Of a stretch of 64,000 nucleotides of DNA, positions 23,220 to 35,290 are shown piece by piece (position 1 is the first letter of the stretch; every line of letters begins with the position of its first letter). The notes beneath the pieces are model-generated. The model worked only from the letters and a program-made list of their open reading frames with translations. It had not been told where the DNA came from and did no database searches. Location of the stretch: NCBI RefSeq assembly GCF_030272615.1, contig NC_081409.1:242789924-242853923 (forward strand), in the 5' to 3' direction. The DNA comes from Cryptomeria japonica. Its lineage: Eukaryota > Streptophyta > Pinopsida > Cupressales > Cupressaceae. The position numbers were made by a program, and so were the translations under genes.

Positions 23220-23765
23220 CTAACTGTGAGATGGTCCTTCTTGTTGTGGATCCATAGTATTCTGTCTATAACCTAATCCTAATTTATCCTTAGGAAGTTG
23301 TGAAGGAGGTTGTATTGGTTTTGAGATTCCTTCTTTTCTTTTGCCCATAGGACCACTGCCATCGTATCCCATCTTTCTCATGATATCATATCCTTTTCCA
23401 TATTGCTCTATTGGGATACTAACATTATTGACTTCTGGTTGGGATTCTGCCTCGTCTTTGTATAACCATTGCAAAACATCCTTGTCATCAGTATCCTCAG
23501 CTAAGGTACCAGCTTTGACGAATGATCCATCGAGAATTTTAATTGGTCTTGAGCCAGGTTGATGTTTTGAATTTGATGGTTTTCCATATGGTCTTGGAGA
23601 GATTGGTAGATCTAGTAGTGAATATTCCCTTGGTCCTTTGTCTTTCAATTGTATCTTTTTCTCAAAGATTGATAAGATTGAAGCAAATATCTTTTCCTTA
23701 GGTGGTGTATTAGAATAGGATGCTTCTCTATTATGCGGGACAATGACCTCTTGAACTAGTTTCAT
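23220..23765 (-). pseudogene. G-patch domain in the polyprotein of element 3
   Basis: An open frame of 181 codons. Residues about 124-175 match the G-patch consensus: YGKGYDIMRKMGYDGSGPMG, then GISKPIQPP, then LGLGYRQ. G-patch domains bind RNA or RNA helicases. In betaretroviruses a G-patch follows the protease, which is the same relative position as here, after the protease at 23961-24194. The upstream part (DKDVLQWLYKDE, SLLDLPISPRPYGKPSN) is not recognised. This is one of the better preserved pieces of the element. Confidence 0.8.
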
Positions 23766-23799
23766 GTTACTGTAACATTGAAATGGATTTGAATCTACT

Positions 23800-24395
23800 G
23801 GAATGGGGATCTCTTATCTATTATAAGGAAACTTGAGGCACTGGTGATACGTTGAAGGGATATCTTACATGTCTTGGATCCATGGTCTACCTAAAAGTAT
23901 GTTATAAGACAAATTAATGTCCAACACTTGACATACTATATCCTTTTGTGCAGGTCCAACTCAAATTGGCAACACTACAACCCGTTTGGAGGAATGCTTT
24001 TCTTCATCATAGGCTTTGATTGTTATCTTTTTATGAGGATCAACTGCATCTTTAGAATAGCCTAATGTATGGACAAGACTTAATGAACAAATATTTAGGC
24101 CAACTCCTCTGTCTACTAAGACACGTTTTATGCAACATTTTGTGAATTTAGACTTCGATGTGCAAAGGAGCATTAGTGGATATTGAAAGGACATGTCATC
24201 ATCTTATGTGAAGGATAAGCAATGAGGTGTTATAAGATGTCCCACCATGGTTTGAAATTGATCAATTCCCAAGTCTTTGGGGACCATGGTATCTACTAGA
24301 GCCTTTTATAGGATCTCTTTATGCGTGGGTGATATTCTTAGAAGTTCTAATATTGAGATTTGTGCAGGTGTCTTCTGTAATTGATCCACTATGTT
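23800..24395 (-). pseudogene. Aspartic-protease region of element 3
   Basis: Reads RVLVDRGVGLNICSLSLVHT with DRG where retropepsins have DSG or DTG, then DPHKKITIKAYDEEKHSSKR, and further on DIVCQVLDINLSYNILLGRP, the hydrophobic-hydrophobic-Gly motif of the protease C-terminal half. Upstream lies SILELLRISPTHKEIL. Element 2 also lacks the Ser or Thr of the triad (DKG), so the change may be a family trait and not only decay. Confidence 0.7.
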
Positions 24396-25677
24396 TTATT
24401 GCCTAGAAGTAGAGGATGCATTGGGTGTGGGTCCTGGTAAAGTGACCTTAGCTTTGCTGCGCGTAATAGTGTGTGCAAGTTCTAATTGGGATTTTTCTTT
24501 GACTACAATGACATTGACCACGTTATCATAAGTGTGAGCATAATTCACTTTCTCCTTTCCCTTGCTATCTCTAGTTGTCGATGTCTCGCCCTTCTCATAG
24601 TTTGGCAATGGAGTTTTAAATGTTGTGTGTGATTCATTTGTTGTGTGCCCATCTACCATTATTACCTCATTATATATCAAATCTTGAACGACATGCTTTA
24701 ATTGTTGATAATCATTAGTCTGATGTCCTTTGCTCCAATGATACTTGGAAAAATGATTGTCATTCCACCATGCAGGTTTTACCTTTGGTTCAAAATCTAT
24801 CACTTTTGACAATGTAATTAATTTTTTTGCAACAAGTGTTTATAATGTTGATTCAAGTGGTTCACCAATAGGTGTGAATTTCCTATGAAAGTTGGTGAAG
24901 GGTAACCTTTGTTTATTATTATCCTGATTGGTTATCGAGGTATGACTTAATAAGTTGAATATGGGCTACTCGGGTTTCACAGTATTACCATACACTATCC
25001 CATCGTTCACAATGTTTCTATTTCTATTCCAAATTTTGAGTTTATCAACATTATGATGAGTATTGTTGAAATAAATATTCCCTTCTCTCTAAAGATTTAA
25101 TACTCCTTTCTTGACTAAGGCTTCTTCAATTTTGATCTCAATCTCAACCATTTTGTTAAAGCCTGGAGGATATTGCATTTTAAGTGCATAACTCATTTCT
25201 TCATGCAAGTTATTGATAAAAATGTCCATCTTTTCATTGTTGGGAATTGGACGAGGATATCGTGCAAACAAACTTCTCCACCTTTGTAAGAATATCATAA
25301 AAGGTTCCCCATTATTTTGCTTTGTATTACACAGGTCAAGCATAGTAATCTCATGTTGAATGTTATATGAATATTGGGAAACAAATTTGTCTACCAATTC
25401 TGAAAATGTTCTTATACCAAGTGGTGACTTGGAAAAGCACTCCATTGCTTGCCCACTTAAGCTCTTGGGGAATAGTATCATCAAATAGGCGTCCTCGTGT
25501 GCGAACTCCGTACTCATTGTGCAAAATTCCCTAATGTAATCTTGAGGATCAGTCTTACCATTGTATTTGTCATACTTACGGATTTCCCAATTAGGAGGAA
25601 ATGGTATCATATTTAGATTTATGTCAAATGGATAAGGACATATCTCTTGCATCGAATATCTTCTTGTGGTTCCCCCT
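24396..25677 (-). pseudogene. Gag core and knuckle of element 3
   Basis: The gag core (25652-25089) is a clean 187-codon stretch: ICPYPFDINLNMIPFPPNWE, EFCTMSTEFAHEDAYLM, AMECFSKSPLGIRTFSELVD and FVSQYSYNIQHEITMLDL. After a noisy part, 24812-24396 holds the former zinc knuckle, KYHWSKGHQTNDYQQL, in which both Cys are lost (Ser and Tyr in their place) compared with the intact knuckle of element 2. The frame is cut at its N-terminal side near 25680 by the nested element; the missing part is at 33343-33760. Confidence 0.85.
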
Positions 25678-25683
25678 TGTAAG

Positions 25684-26860
25684 TCTTCACCTCAAAGAAA
25701 GAAAACTGCCCTTTCCCTCAAAGAGAGATGAGAGTTTTGCTACCGATTACCATTCAAGCACTTTTCACCATTACATTAGGAAGGGGGAGAAGATAATTCA
25801 CTAGATTCAATCTCTCCACATAAATATGGTAGATTGAATTTTGAATGAATTGGGAATGCTAAGTTGATCTCCTCTTCCTTGTTTGTTTTCGAAAGGAAAT
25901 GATTGATGTAGTGCAAAAGTGACAAAGAATTGATTATAACTTGAGATTGAAATATGGGATGAAGTTGTGTACCTAGATCTGGTAGTAAAATGTCAAGATG
26001 AAGTCGTCCTGCGAATTTGAGAAAAAGTTGATCGGACCATGGCGGGAATGTACACGGTCCTTTGAAAAAGTCCGCGAAATGAAAAGGGTTTTTCCACCCC
26101 TGCAAATGAAGCTTGAATCTAAAAGTACAATTGTGCACCTGCAACCTACACACAAAAAAGAGAGGAAAATGGGTTGGGATTGGGGGTTTGCCTTTAGGTC
26201 AAACCCCAGTTTTGGAATTAACCAAGTAATAAAAGAAAGTGCTTGCAAGTAGATGTAAATGAAAGAATGGATTGTAAATTACCTCAAGGGACATTGTAGT
26301 AGCAATGTTGATAGAAATTATTGTGTGGAATTGAATGTTGGAATCAATCTCCTCTTCAATGGTTGAATCCTTGACTTGAATGCAATACCTAGCCTTGAAT
26401 GGAGACTTGAGAATGCTTAATGCTAGAAAAGAATGCTTGAATGCTCTTGAATGCTTGATTGCTTGTGAATTTCCCCCTTATACAACTTATGAAAATGAGA
26501 GAGAGAATGCCCCCTTAAATACATGTTGGTGGATTTGAATTTTGTCACGGTCCGCCATCAGGGGAGTTTCCCGCTCGAGGCACAACCCACAATGCATGCT
26601 CTAGGAAGGGTCTTGCCCTAAAATAGGGCAGGGACAGGAGCTTCGTGCCCCTGTCCTAGGAGGAAAAGGGTTCCATGCCCTTGTCCTGCCCCTTTCTCTA
26701 GGGTAGAATGCAAACGGGGTGATGCAGAGGCCAAGGAAGAAGCTGTTTTTGGGAGCCGAGCAATCTCTGGTCTTCGATCAGGCTAGAGGATTTGAATCCA
26801 CATGAGTGAGGACCCTAATGCAATAAAAAATTGCTAGGGTCACAACTTTATGACACTACA
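25684..26860 (-). mobile_element. 3' LTR of the nested gag-only element
   Basis: Matches the right LTR across its length with scattered substitutions. A GC-rich VNTR near 26630-26690 has about two units (gacagg...gccc...gtcct), against three in the other LTR. The exact left edge is uncertain by about 20 bases. Open frames inside it (for example 25998-26252) are not genes. Confidence 0.85.
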
Positions 26861-26880
26861 TTTTGCCCCCACTTTAGCTG
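26861..26880 (-). promoter_or_regulatory. Polypurine tract
   Basis: On the - strand this reads ctaaagtgggggcaaaa, directly before the LTR start TGTAGTGTCATAAAG. It fixes the element's orientation. Confidence 0.75.
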
Positions 26881-27960
26881 GAGTATAAGCATACGCCAAT
26901 ACTGCTAGTAAAGTACAAGGAAACAAGATTGAAAGACTTTTACCATGTCAAGGAGGCAAGATGCGCCAAGCCCCCAATGGACTTAGAATCTTACGACTTC
27001 GATTGACAAAGTAAAAGGGAAGATCGAGAAGGGGAGAATCATGACTGCAAGTAGCAAATTTCCCTTCAATATGATTCATGAAAGCAAGGCTAAAAAGATT
27101 ACAAAGCAAAACAATGTTCGCTAAGTATCACAAGAAGGAAGATATGAGCAGAGTGTATGCCCCCATGTTAAAGCGATCGCACACGCCTTATTGGGAGCAA
27201 TTTTCTTAAGGTAATATACACCCAAGGAGAGAAAAGGAAGGAGCACGTTATCGCAAGGATTTAGCCCCCAATCGAGGAATAAACCCAAGGATAATGAACA
27301 CAAAACACGAGGTAGTGTCACTTTCCTCGAGGTCAACATGAAAGAGACCAAGAAAAGATCTCAATGCTTTGCATCACCCCCAAGTAGACATCAAGGGAAC
27401 AATAGAAGAACAATGATACACATAGAAGAACGGTCACAAAAGAGAAAGGAAGGAGAGAGAGAGAAGATCTAGAGTGCTAGTATCGCTAATCTAGCACGAC
27501 ATCCACCTCCCGATCTTGCTGATCACTATTTCGAGAAAAGGTGAACAACACGCCAGAGGAGCGACATCGAGCACAACAAATGGAGCTATCACAAGATCCA
27601 AACAAGGACTATTCTAATGTTGTAAGTCACTTTATTCAATTTGAGGAGCTAGGATTAGGGTTTGTGAAAACTCATCCGATAAATGTTTGTCCATATCAAC
27701 ATACTCATACGCACTATTAGAAGCATTAGGAGTTGTATTACCATTATGAATAACATTTTCACCCATTTCTTCATCAAAGTTTAGAGAAAGAGAGCAAGAA
27801 CACGAATATGAGTAAAACCATCACATGTTTTATGCAACTTATGATTTGGAGATGCAGGTTGAACATCTTGCTTAGGAGAAAATGGAATCATGTCAACTGT
27901 CGAAGTCTGGGGAGATTGAGTATTTTGAGGGATAGATTCACAAGCTCGAACATGGCGTCT
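26881..27960 (-). other. 3' untranslated part of the nested element
   Basis: No RT, RNase H or integrase motif in any frame. A purine-rich segment (gagaaagga, ggagagagag) lies at about 27430-27470. The short open frames here have no support. Confidence 0.6.
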
Positions 27961-29178
27961 TCATCTGTGTTCTCTCGCACAACAATTTTGTTGAGTCTTA
28001 GTGGAAGGCTGAGAAGGAGGAGGAACACTTGAAAAAGTAGGAACGTTTCTCTCCTTGATAGTGAAAGGTTTAGGTTGAGGTCTTTTTTGTTGAACAATAG
28101 GAGAAGCAGGCCTCTTCACTCGATAAGAGGAAGGAGGTGGAACTATGCAATAGAAAGGAGGAATATTAGGTGTAGGAAGGAGACCAGGTCCATCATGAGG
28201 AGGAGGTATAGGTCTAACCTTAGGAAGAATATTGGTGTTCTCCTTAAGAGAAGGTAAAGCCACATCCATAGGAGTAGGTGGACTATCTTCCTTAGGAGGG
28301 AGATTAGTTCTATTCGAGAGAGGAAGAAGGTCGTCTTGAAGAATAATAGGAATCTCAAGTGTTGGCGATCTAGGTTGACTTAAGGATAAGATCATATCAT
28401 TCTTCCATTTTTCATAAGATTGAAAAAAAGCATCCCTCCTCGATGGAAGAGATTGAAATTGTTTAGGCCGAAAGAGATCAATAGGAACACCAGGGCTTCT
28501 TTCGAATAGACAAAATAAGCTATGGTTCACAGTTATGATTTCTCCATTGTGAGGAAATTTAAGACACTTGTGAATTGGAGAAGCAATAGCCTTCATGGAA
28601 GATAGCCAAGGATAGCCCAACTTCACATGGAATTGCTCAGAAGAAGGTATGATAACAAAGTCAACATCCATGGATTTAGCATGAACCTCAACATGAAGGG
28701 TGATAGAACCAATGGTAGGACAAGAGAAGCCATCATATAACTTCACAACCACATTAGAAGCATCATAGAGTGGTTTATGCAATCGTAAAGTAAAACGATA
28801 CTCTTCAGTTATGGCATTAACCATGCAAGAGGGATCAATCATGGCACCGCGGAAAGGGATATCCTTAACCTTCCCAACTATGTATAAAGAGCCATCGGGT
28901 GCTCTAATGGTCTCGCTAGGGTCAAATTTAATACAAGGATCCTTAGGCATATCTCGTGTTTCTACCATATTAACCAAGTTTGGAGCCATAGAGGTGAATT
29001 CTTCATAACTGAGAGAATTAGGCACAATCTCAATAACGTTAGAGGTATGAGATGGCAAGGTATCAGTGAAAATCTTAATATTTTGATGAGGAGGAGCTAC
29101 TGATTTATTGCCTTTATCATCCACACCTGCCACAGATATAGTATTGTTATCAATCAACTCTTGAACCTTATTTTTCAA
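27961..29178 (-). pseudogene. Protease-like and proline-rich tail of the nested element
   Basis: A clean 405-codon stretch. It starts just after a gag knuckle (CQFHRQPSHDTEKYFALKNK, with the last Cys replaced by Tyr). The middle is a retropepsin fold: PFRGAMIDPSCMVNAITEEY, in which the catalytic DSG/DTG is DPS, then VHAKSMDVDFVII and QFHVKLGYPWLSSMKA, typical of the domain's second half. The last 150 residues are Pro-rich (PPKEDSPPTPMDV, RPIPPPHDGPGLLPTPNIPP) with no known domain. Loss of the Gly in the triad argues against proteolytic activity. It ends at 27961 with no pol after it. Confidence 0.75.
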
Positions 29179-29189
29179 TGCAAAATATT

Positions 29190-30983
29190 TCTCAGTATCA
29201 TGACTAGGTTGACGATGAAATTGGCAAAAGGAATTGTTATCAAATAAGGAGATGCAAGTTTGGAAGGATCAATTTGTTTTATGAAAGTAAGTTTGATAAC
29301 ATTTTTGTGCAATAACTAAGACATAATACTATGTAAAGATTCATTCAAAGGAGTAAACTATCTCTCTCTTTGAAATTTTTTAGAAATAGAAGGCACACCT
29401 GTTGTAGCATTCACATGATTGTTGTTGATTGGATCATTGAACTTGATGAATATTTTTGTTGGTTTGAACTTTGCAAACGGTTGTTGAATACTCTCCCCCT
29501 TATCAATTAGAGCCATAGGAGTAGATTGCTCCATTTGACTCACGGCTAGTTGATAATTGTGGAGTGTTGCGCACAACTGTGGAAAGGAAGTAAACTAAGA
29601 CAAAAGAAGTTTTTCCCTGATATCTTTTTGTAAATTATAAATGAAAATTCTTTGAATATCATTATCAGGTACATGAAAAGAAATTGGAGCACACAAATGC
29701 TTATATCTACCAATGAAATCAATCACTTTTCCTTTAACACCTTGTTTACAATGCATTAAATCAGTCAAAGTGATTTTAGGACCAATGTTGTTTTGAAATT
29801 GTTGGATGAAAGAATTTGCGAGTTATTGAAAGAAAGTGATAGAATAAGAAGGCAAAGAGAAATACCATTGTAAGGCCTTATCTCTTAGTGTTCTTGTAAA
29901 CAATTTTGCTAGCAATCGTTGATCATAAGCAAAATCAGTACACAAGGTTTGAAATGTTTTGACGTGCGTAAGAGGATCAACTTTTCCATTATAGAGTTCC
30001 AAATGAGGGATCTCAACATGTTTAGATGACACGACTTTAACAATATCAAGAGAAAGTGGGATCGCAACATCAAAGGTGGGCACACTAAACTTGGATTGAC
30101 TCATAGAAGCAATTTGTTGTTTTAAGGAAGACACAGTTTGAGCAAGATTGTTAATTGTCATTTCAGTAGAATAATTGATGTTAGACATAGGTGATTGAGA
30201 AGGTGGTGTGATGTTATTAAAAGAAGGCATCAACTAAGAATAAGGTGGTGGGATATTATAATAAGTAGGCATCAGTGATGATTGGGTAGGAAAAGGGACA
30301 CTTAAAGGAGGAATAAAGTTGTTGAAGGAATTGCCCCCTTGTGTCACACTGATTGGTTGAGGAATAATAGGAACACTCATAGAAGACATAGTTGTCGATG
30401 GAGGATTAAAGGAAGAAGAGATATTGCCCCTATGACCTATGGTTGTAGGAATGACATTTTGAGTTGAAGTAGCCATGATGTTAGATGCGAAAGTAGGAAT
30501 ACTAGTCATATGATTAGTCAAAGGAATAGAGGTATTGAATTGTGTTGGAGGTTGTGAATAACCTAGGGTTTCGGCACAACTCTTGATAGGCATGACATTA
30601 GAATCAACAATATTTGCAATACCACACAAGATATCCATTCCATTCTTAGCACTTTGAAGCATGCACTTAAGACCTTTAGTTAATGGAAGAGCTTCACTAT
30701 TAGGGTATTCTTGGGACATCCATTGTTGAAAGTTGTCAAGTTGATTGTCCAATGTAGAAAGTTGATCTAAATAAACCCTAGTTAAAGCTTCTTCTTCATC
30801 ATGGGATCCATCAATGGGGTGAATAGGCACATGATTAGGATGGGAAGAATTAGCACGATCCTCATTAAAGAAGTCACCCAAATTAGGCTCCATCTCCTCG
30901 ATAATTAAACCTTGGGAAGCCTTAATTCTAATGCTTCGTCTAACGGGGATAGGATAGGCAGGACTAATAGCAGTAAAACTCAT
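29190..30983 (-). pseudogene. Gag of the nested element
   Basis: Opens with a true ATG at 30983. One frame continues through stops at 30234 and 29823 to about 29358, then shifts into the frame of the protease part. The first 250 residues are Ser/Pro/Asn/Thr-rich after a basic start (PVRRSIRIKASQG). The gag core follows: EIPHLELYNGKVDPLTHVKT, LLAKLFTRTLRDKALQWYFS, SFIQQFQNNIGPKITLTDLM and IDFIGRYKHLC. Few stops over some 600 codons make this a younger copy than the surrounding element. Confidence 0.8.
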
Positions 30984-32130
30984 GCACTAGAGGGAAAATT
31001 TGAATTTTGAATTGTGGAACAAAGCTTACAAAATTGAGTAATGCAAAATGTAAGGAAATAATGAATATACAATTTGAACTTTGTTGGAGGAAGGGAATGA
31101 GACAATTTCCAAAAATGAAAGGAAATTGGAAATTTTAAAATTAGGGCCAAGGCGATACCACTTAATTTTAAAATTAGAAATTTTAAAATCAGGGTAGACA
31201 ATTATTAACCTCTTAATTTAAATTTTTTTCTTGAAAGTTGAAATGTTGAATTTTGAAGGTATTTGCAATTCTAGAAGGTTCAAAAATCGATAAAATTAGC
31301 TAATCTTCCGAATTTAGGCTATTAAATACAGTCATAACAGTCTCTCAAAATTTTGGGAAGAAAGTCGAAGACCATGGCGAGAACGCACATGGTCCAACCA
31401 GCTTATCTCAAAAATTTTCAGGGATGGATATTACGATGATTTTAAAGCTAAGCCCCAAAAATTGGCAAATTTGACGATCTCTAGATGGGCAAAATGAAGG
31501 CGCAAATGTGAAAATAGAACCCTATCAGGGTTTTTAAGAAAAAGAGGAATTGAATTGCAATTTTGAAAAGGGTCAAACCTAATGGATAGAGACACCTTGG
31601 AAAATGTTTAAAAATCTGAATGTAAATGAAATTGATGTGAAATTCACACAAAAATCCAATTAATTTTAAAAATTAGGGTTTGATTGTCTAACCACTTAAT
31701 TTTAAAATTTGAATTTTGGGAAAAAGGGGGGAAATTGAAAATTTGAATTGTAGGATTGAAAACAAATTCGAGAACAATCATAAATCTGAAAATTAAATGG
31801 AAGTCCAATTTTTTGCATAAGTTGAAGATGATTTTTGAAAATTAGGGTTTTAACAAGCAACCTCTTAATTTTGTAAATTTTAATTGCAAATTGAACAAGA
31901 CAACGGGGAAATTGAATTTGACAAACAAAGCAATTTTCAGATCTAGGATAACCACAAACAATTTTTTACAAATCACAAGTTCAATTTTAATTTTAAAAAC
32001 TAGGGCTTTTAATGAATTGACCACTAAGTTTGCAGAAACTTGAATCTTGTAAATGAAAAATATGTAATGTTGTTCAAAGGAAAGCATGCAATATGTCGGG
32101 TTCACCAAAATGTATTGGTGGGAAAATGGT
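30984..32130 (-). other. Leader of the nested element, no gene
   Basis: Lies between the right LTR and the gag ATG. It has recurring ttttaaaattag and gggtttt words and no coding support. A primer-site candidate on the - strand, TGGTGAACCCGACA, lies at about 32093-32106, some 25 bases from the LTR edge. Confidence 0.5.
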
Positions 32131-33342
32131 GAATGATAAATCAAGAAGGAAAACTACCCTTTCCCTCAAAGAGAGACGAGAGTTTTGCTATTGATTACCA
32201 TTCAAGCACTTTTCACCATTACACTAGGAAGGGGGAGAAGATAATTCACTAGATTCAATCTCTCCACACAAAGATGGTAGATTGAATTTTGAATGAATTG
32301 GGAATGCTAAGTTGATCCCCTCTTCCTTGTTTGATTTTCAAAGGAATTGATTGAATTGTGTAGTGCAAAAGTGACAAAGAATTGACTATAACTTGAGATC
32401 AGAATATGGGATGAAGTTGTACACCTGGATCTGGATGTAAAATGTTGAGACGAAGTCGGCCTGCGAATTTGAGAAAAAGTTGCCCGGACCGTAGCAGGAA
32501 TGTACACGGTCCTTCGAAAAATCCACGAAACGAAAAGGGTTTTTCCACCCCTACAAATGAAACCCAAATCCAAAAGTATAGTTGCATACCTTCAACCTAC
32601 ACACAAAAAAGAGAGGAAAATGGGTTGGGATTGGGGGTTTGTCTTTAGGTCAAACCCCAGTTTTGGAATTAACCAAGTAATGAAAGAAAGTACTTGAAAC
32701 TAGATATAAATGAAAGACTAAATTGTAAATCACCTCAAGAGAGGTTGTAGTATCAATGTTAATAGAAATGCTTGTGTGGAATTGAATGTTGGAATCAATC
32801 TCCTCTTCAATGGTTGAATCCTTGACTTGAATGCAACACCTAGCCTTGAATGGAGACTTGAGAATGCTCAATGCTGGAAAAGAATGCTTGAATGCTCTTG
32901 AATGCTTGATTGCTTGTGAATTTACCCCTTATCCAACTTATGAAAATAAGAGAGTGAATGCCCCCTTAAATACATGTTGGTGGATTTGAATTTCGTCACG
33001 GGCCGACACCGGGGGAGTTTCCCGCCCGAGGCACAACCCACAATGCATGCTTTAGGAATGGTCCTGCCCCAAAATAGGGAACGGACAGGGGTGCTATGCC
33101 CTTGTCCTAGGAGGAAAAGGGTGTTGTGCCCATGTCTAAGGGGGGTTAGTGGTGCCACGTCCCTGTCCTACCCCTTTCTTTAGGGCAAAATGCAGACGGG
33201 GTGATGCAGAGGCCAAGGAAGAAGTTGATTTCGCAAGCCGAGCAATATCTAGTCTCTGATCAGGCTAGAGGATTCGAATCCACATGTGTGAGGACCCTAA
33301 TGTAGTCAAAAATTGCTAGGGTCACAATTTTATGACACTACA
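32130..33342 (-). mobile_element. 5' LTR of the nested gag-only element
   Basis: Partner of 25684-26860, ending CA at 33342. The GC-rich VNTR near 33085-33175 has about 91 bases against 60 in the left LTR, one unit more. Short open frames inside it are not genes. Confidence 0.85.
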
Positions 33343-33760
33343 TAAAGGATTATCTTCGTCCATTGTAGATGTTTGCCCTTGTTTTTGTTGTTTTTGTCTC
33401 CTCTGATTTCTGGTAAAAACTGGCATACAATTGATCTAATTGTTTCGAAAGATTTGATTTCTCTAAAACACATCTCAATAGGTGATAAATTCTTGAGGTA
33501 AATAAGACAAGTTAATTCGACCACCTTGATTTAGACTTTTTGATAACACAAATCTTTGTTGCATAGCATATGTTCTCAAAAGTTCTTGCTCAAATTCGTT
33601 TCCTCTACCACAAAAATAATTTTGATAACGATGTAAAAATATGTGATGCTTCAATAGGATTTTGTGATTTATGTAGAGAAATTTTCTCCTTTTCAAGATT
33701 GTCTTGTGACTAAGTTTCTTCTTTTTTAAGTGATATGAAATGGTCATCAAGTATCGGAAA
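33343..33760 (-). pseudogene. N-terminal gag piece of element 3
   Basis: The coding sense resumes here beyond the nested element. Readable parts are NEFEQELLRTYAMQQRFVLS, GGRINLSYLPQEF and NQRRQKQQKQGQTSTMDEDN, with stops between them. The last residues lead to the insertion point, and gag continues at 25677 with GGTTRRYSMQEICPYPFD. That the piece belongs to this gag is inferred from position and strand. The basic Gln/Lys-rich part may bind RNA. Confidence 0.5.
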
Positions 33761-34125
33761 ATTTACAAGTTTTTGATCTTGGCTTTAAGTGCAAAGTTTT
33801 GTTATGATATGATGAAGTCTAATAGGAATGATGTATCTTGTTTAGAGAAATAGGTCAATCTGATCTAGCATTGTATTTTCGTGACGAAGGATGATAAATC
33901 TTGATAAGAAACTATGTCTAAAAGATCAGATTATCAAAGATGTTCGATCATGCACTTGAGAGATTTGGATATTAAACTTATTTAGGATGAATACTTAAAA
34001 ACCTTAGTGTGTCTGATTTTGAATTTGCTTTGACAAATGACAACTTGACTGAGTGCCCTAAGAAGATGACCTAATCACTATGTTTATCTATCTGAGAAAT
34101 GGGTTGCTTTTGTTTTCTGATTTTG

Positions 34126-35290
34126 ATGCAGTTTACCAGAAACGTTGACAAAATGACCATAAATGTTGTTATACTGACCATAAATGTTGTGAAATTGACT
34201 AGGAACTCTGCTATACTGACCAAAAATGCTATGAAACTGACCAGAAATGCTATTGTTTGGACTAAAAATGCTATTTTGCAAACCATGAACTCTAAAGTTT
34301 AAATAGTGATGGTTGGACTTAGAAAATGGTTGTTTTGACTCAAGGAGTTGATGTGCAAACTTAGACAACTGATGTTTAGACCTAGCAAGCAAAAACTTAG
34401 AGAGTTAATGTTGAAACATGAGAAAGATGACATTAAAACTAAGAGAGATAAAGTTCAGAGTGAAAGAGCTAGTGTTTGGACCAAAAGTGCTAAAGTTTGA
34501 ACCGAATGAGTTGACATTTGGACCAAAAGAGCTGAAGTTTGAATTGAAAGTGTTGATGTTTAGACCAAAAGAGCTATTGTTTGAATCGATAGAGCCGATG
34601 TTTGGACCGAAAGAGTTGATGTTTGGACCAAAAGTACTAAAGTTTGAACCGAAAGAGCTGAAATTTGGATCGAAAGAGCTAACGTTTGAACCAGAAACTC
34701 TACTGTTTGAACCGACAAAGCTGATGTTTGGACCGAAAGTGCTAAAGTTTGAATCGAAAGAGATGATGTTTGGACCAAAAGAGATAACGTTTGAATCAAA
34801 AGGGTTGACTTTTGGACCAAAAGAGCTGATGTTTGGATCGAAAGAGTTGATGTTTAGACCGTAAGAGATGATGTTTGGTCCACAAGACATGATGTTTGGA
34901 CCACAAGAGCTAATGTTTGGACCACAAGAGCTGATGTTTGAACCACAAGAGCTGATGTTTGGACCAAAAGAGCCGACATTTGGACTGAAAGAGATGAAGT
35001 TTGAACCGAAAGAGTTGACGTTTGGACCGAAAGAGCTGATGTTTGGACCGAAAGAGCTTATGTTTGGAGTGAAAGAGCTAACATTTGAACCAAAAGAGCT
35101 AACATTTGGACTGAAAGAGCTATTGTTTGAACCAAAAATTCTACTGTTTGAACTGAGAACTCTGATGTTTTAACTGGAAACTCTAATGTTTGGACCGAGA
35201 ACTCTAATATTTGAATTAGAGACTCTACTGTTTGAACTAGGAACAATACTGTTTGAACCAGGAATGCTACTGTTTGAATCGAAAGAGCTA
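34126..35290 (-). repeat. 21-bp minisatellite array 1 (about 55 units)
   Basis: Units such as gctgatgtttggaccgaaaga repeat every 21 bases with point changes. The left part (34126-34300) is a variant, gaccataaatgttgtgaaatt, with the same period. Because 21 is a multiple of 3 and stops are rare, frames stay open on both strands (heptads such as KELMFGP on +; SFGPNIS and VQTSALS on -). It lies in the leader of element 3. Whether any frame is translated is unknown. Confidence 0.95.

Larger units (their letters stand above)
25684..33342 (-). mobile_element. Nested LTR element encoding only gag and protease
   Basis: LTRs of about 1.18 kb (25684-26860) and 1.21 kb (about 32130-33342) are direct repeats ending CA at 26860 and 33342. 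A polypurine tract on the - strand abuts the left LTR, so the element is on the - strand. The 5.3-kb internal part encodes gag and a protease-like domain and no RT, RNase H or integrase. Flanks suggest a 5-bp target duplication: taaag at 33343-33347 and a one-base variant gtaag at 25679-25683. It interrupts the gag of element 3. It is a non-autonomous gag-type element. Confidence 0.8.

Noticed and set aside
34418-35173. Heptad-repeat proteins encoded by the 21-bp array as ordinary genes
   Set aside because: Several frames on both strands are open at once because the unit is a multiple of three. Kept only as a repeat and a question.
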